DNA of 7,148 bases from a bacterium ADurb.Bin374 (GTDB taxonomy: Bacteria > Riflebacteria > Ozemobacteria > Ozemobacterales > Ozemobacteraceae): NCBI GenBank assembly GCA_002068715.1, contig MWAR01000120.1:1-7148 (forward strand), given 5' to 3'. Below are positions 6,199-7,148 of the stretch, one piece after another; position 1 is the stretch's first letter, and every line of letters starts with the position of its first letter. Under the pieces are notes generated by a model. It saw only the letters and a program-made list of their open reading frames with translations, ran no database searches and was not told where the DNA came from. The translations under genes were made by a program, and so were the position numbers.

Positions 6199-7148
6199 GC
6201 GGCGTTCCCCGACCGGCGAAGTTTTGCGGCCAGTTTGGCGTTCTGCTCGAACTTCCCGCACCGCGCGCATCCCGGAAAATACTCACCTCTTCTGAGTCTC
6301 GCGCGCATCTCGTTCCAAACCTGTCCGTGCCAGAGGTCGGAAAACCTGGTTCCATCGCCAAGCCTGCCGATTGTGGTTTCGGTGTTGCAACAGAAGTAGA
6401 CGGTGCCGTCGATGGCGATCCTCGCATACCGGTCGCCCATGTGACATCCGGTCTCGGCGATGGGAGCCGTCGCCGCTCCACCCGCGAGCACCTGAGCCCG
6501 GAGCGTGGGCAGATTGTGCCTGACGCCGCGTCGTTCGGCTCGTGCGGAAGCTTCGGGAATCCACGCGTCCAGAAGACGCTGCCGCTGTCCGTCGGTGATG
6601 CGAACGGTTTCGGTGCCTCTGCCGAGGCTCGCGAGCTTGAAGTTCACACGCTCGGCGTTGTATTCGGCGGCGAGATCGATCATGTCACCGAGCCTGTCGG
6701 CGTTCAGGGAACAGATGACCTGGACGTGTCGATCGCGGCATCCGGCATCGCGCCGTGCGGCGAGCCGCCTCTCGAGCCTGGTCCAGGAATCCGCGGTCGC
6801 GGATGGGTGAAAAGCGCGATACCCGGCTTCGTCGACAGAATGTATACCGATAAGAATAGTATCTGCTCCGTCGGCCGGGAGGCGGTCGGCGGCATCGGCG
6901 AGAAGATTGGAGATCAGCGTCACGCCGAGCCTCATCTCCTTCAGGCTGGCGAGAAGCTCGATCGCGCGGGGGTGGGTGAGAGGCTCGCCCATTCCCGAAA
7001 CGATGACGCCCGAGAGCCGACCAAGGGAGGCTGCTTCTGCGACTGTCGTCAGCAGCGAATCGACGTTGGCCTGCAGGCTCTTCCAGGTCGGGGTGCGGGG
7101 CGATGCCAGGAGCGGCGAGTGGTCCCAGCAGGTCACGCAGTCGGTGTT
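6195..7148 (-). CDS. Radical SAM/SPASM protein (5' end cut by window edge)
   Basis: 317 residues are visible; the frame is open to the right edge. The first visible residues, NTDCVTCWDHSPLL, give the last two cysteines of a CxxxCxxC motif (C4, C7), so the first cysteine should be the codon just outside the window; the internal GTG at 7136 is not the true start. SGMGEPLTHP is the GGEP-type SAM-contact motif in its GMGEP form. ISN and IGIHSVDE follow as barrel strands. The C-terminal domain has GCHMGDRYARIAIDGTVYFCC, then IGRLGDG, then CARC, the layout of a classical SPASM domain that binds auxiliary [4Fe-4S] clusters. It differs clearly from the two downstream paralogs. SPASM enzymes mature RiPP peptides, activate sulfatases and other enzymes, or occur in glycan loci; nothing visible selects among these. 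It is the first visible member of the coupled cassette. Confidence 0.92.
   Translation of the reverse strand, partial: NTDCVTCWDHSPLLASPRTPTWKSLQANVDSLLTTVAEAASLGRLSGVIVSGMGEPLTHPRAIELLASLKEMRLGVTLISNLLADAADRLPADGADTILIGIHSVDEAGYRAFHPSATADSWTRLERRLAARRDAGCRDRHVQVICSLNADRLGDMIDLAAEYNAERVNFKLASLGRGTETVRITDGQRQRLLDAWIPEASARAERRGVRHNLPTLRAQVLAGGAATAPIAETGCHMGDRYARIAIDGTVYFCCNTETTIGRLGDGTRFSDLWHGQVWNEMRARLRRGEYFPGCARCGKFEQNAKLAAKLRRSGNAA
6206..6210 (-). promoter_or_regulatory. SD (GGGGA) deciding the start of radical SAM paralog B
   Basis: GGGGA sits 7 bases before ATG 6198, and the ATG overlaps the stop of the upstream SPASM gene (6195-6197). This is good support for the shorter start and for coupled translation. 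Confidence 0.6.

Noticed and set aside
6199..6270. Longer N-terminus for radical SAM paralog B (and likewise 5342-5416 for paralog A)
   Set aside because: The extensions are Arg-rich translations of the upstream gene's coding sequence, and the shorter starts have SD sites and ATGA overlaps.

Overview
The window is GC-rich and almost fully coding, and it suggests a Gram-negative-type bacterium. The reasons are a Wzz-like inner-membrane polysaccharide co-polymerase, Sec signal peptides on two proteins and SD-type translation starts. Three radical SAM enzymes in a row suggest at least a partly anaerobic lifestyle. I cannot name the lineage from sequence alone. I see no RNA genes, insertion sequences, CRISPR arrays or convincing terminators, and no gene-free stretch above about 120 bases.

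Layout, left to right. (1) 1-1714, minus: a Wzz/BY-kinase-type polysaccharide co-polymerase, cut by the left edge. It was recovered by reading the minus strand directly. Its ATPase domain lacks the canonical Walker A lysine. (2) 1730-2752, minus: a secreted ankyrin-repeat protein directly upstream of (1), probably in the same operon. (3) 2753-2868: a short divergent intergenic region holding a possible 7-codon upstream ORF. (4) 2869-3885, plus: a secreted polysaccharide deacetylase (CE4/NodB family) with all five motifs intact. (5) 3888-7148, minus: a tightly coupled cassette of three radical SAM genes (the first cut by the right edge) followed by a small membrane-anchored protein. Every junction in the cassette is a 4-base ATGA overlap.

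How the genes may work together. The co-polymerase-like protein and the deacetylase fit an exopolysaccharide or cell-envelope role: chain-length control or export at the inner membrane, and deacetylation of a glycan outside the cytoplasm. They are on opposite strands and may be regulated separately. The radical SAM cassette is a distinct unit. Two of its enzymes are close paralogs with identical C-terminal cysteine spacing; the third is a classical SPASM-type protein. The coupled membrane-anchored protein, with a charged Trp-rich and Asp-rich C-terminal domain, is a candidate partner or substrate, but that is inference. This cassette is the best candidate here for an undescribed system.
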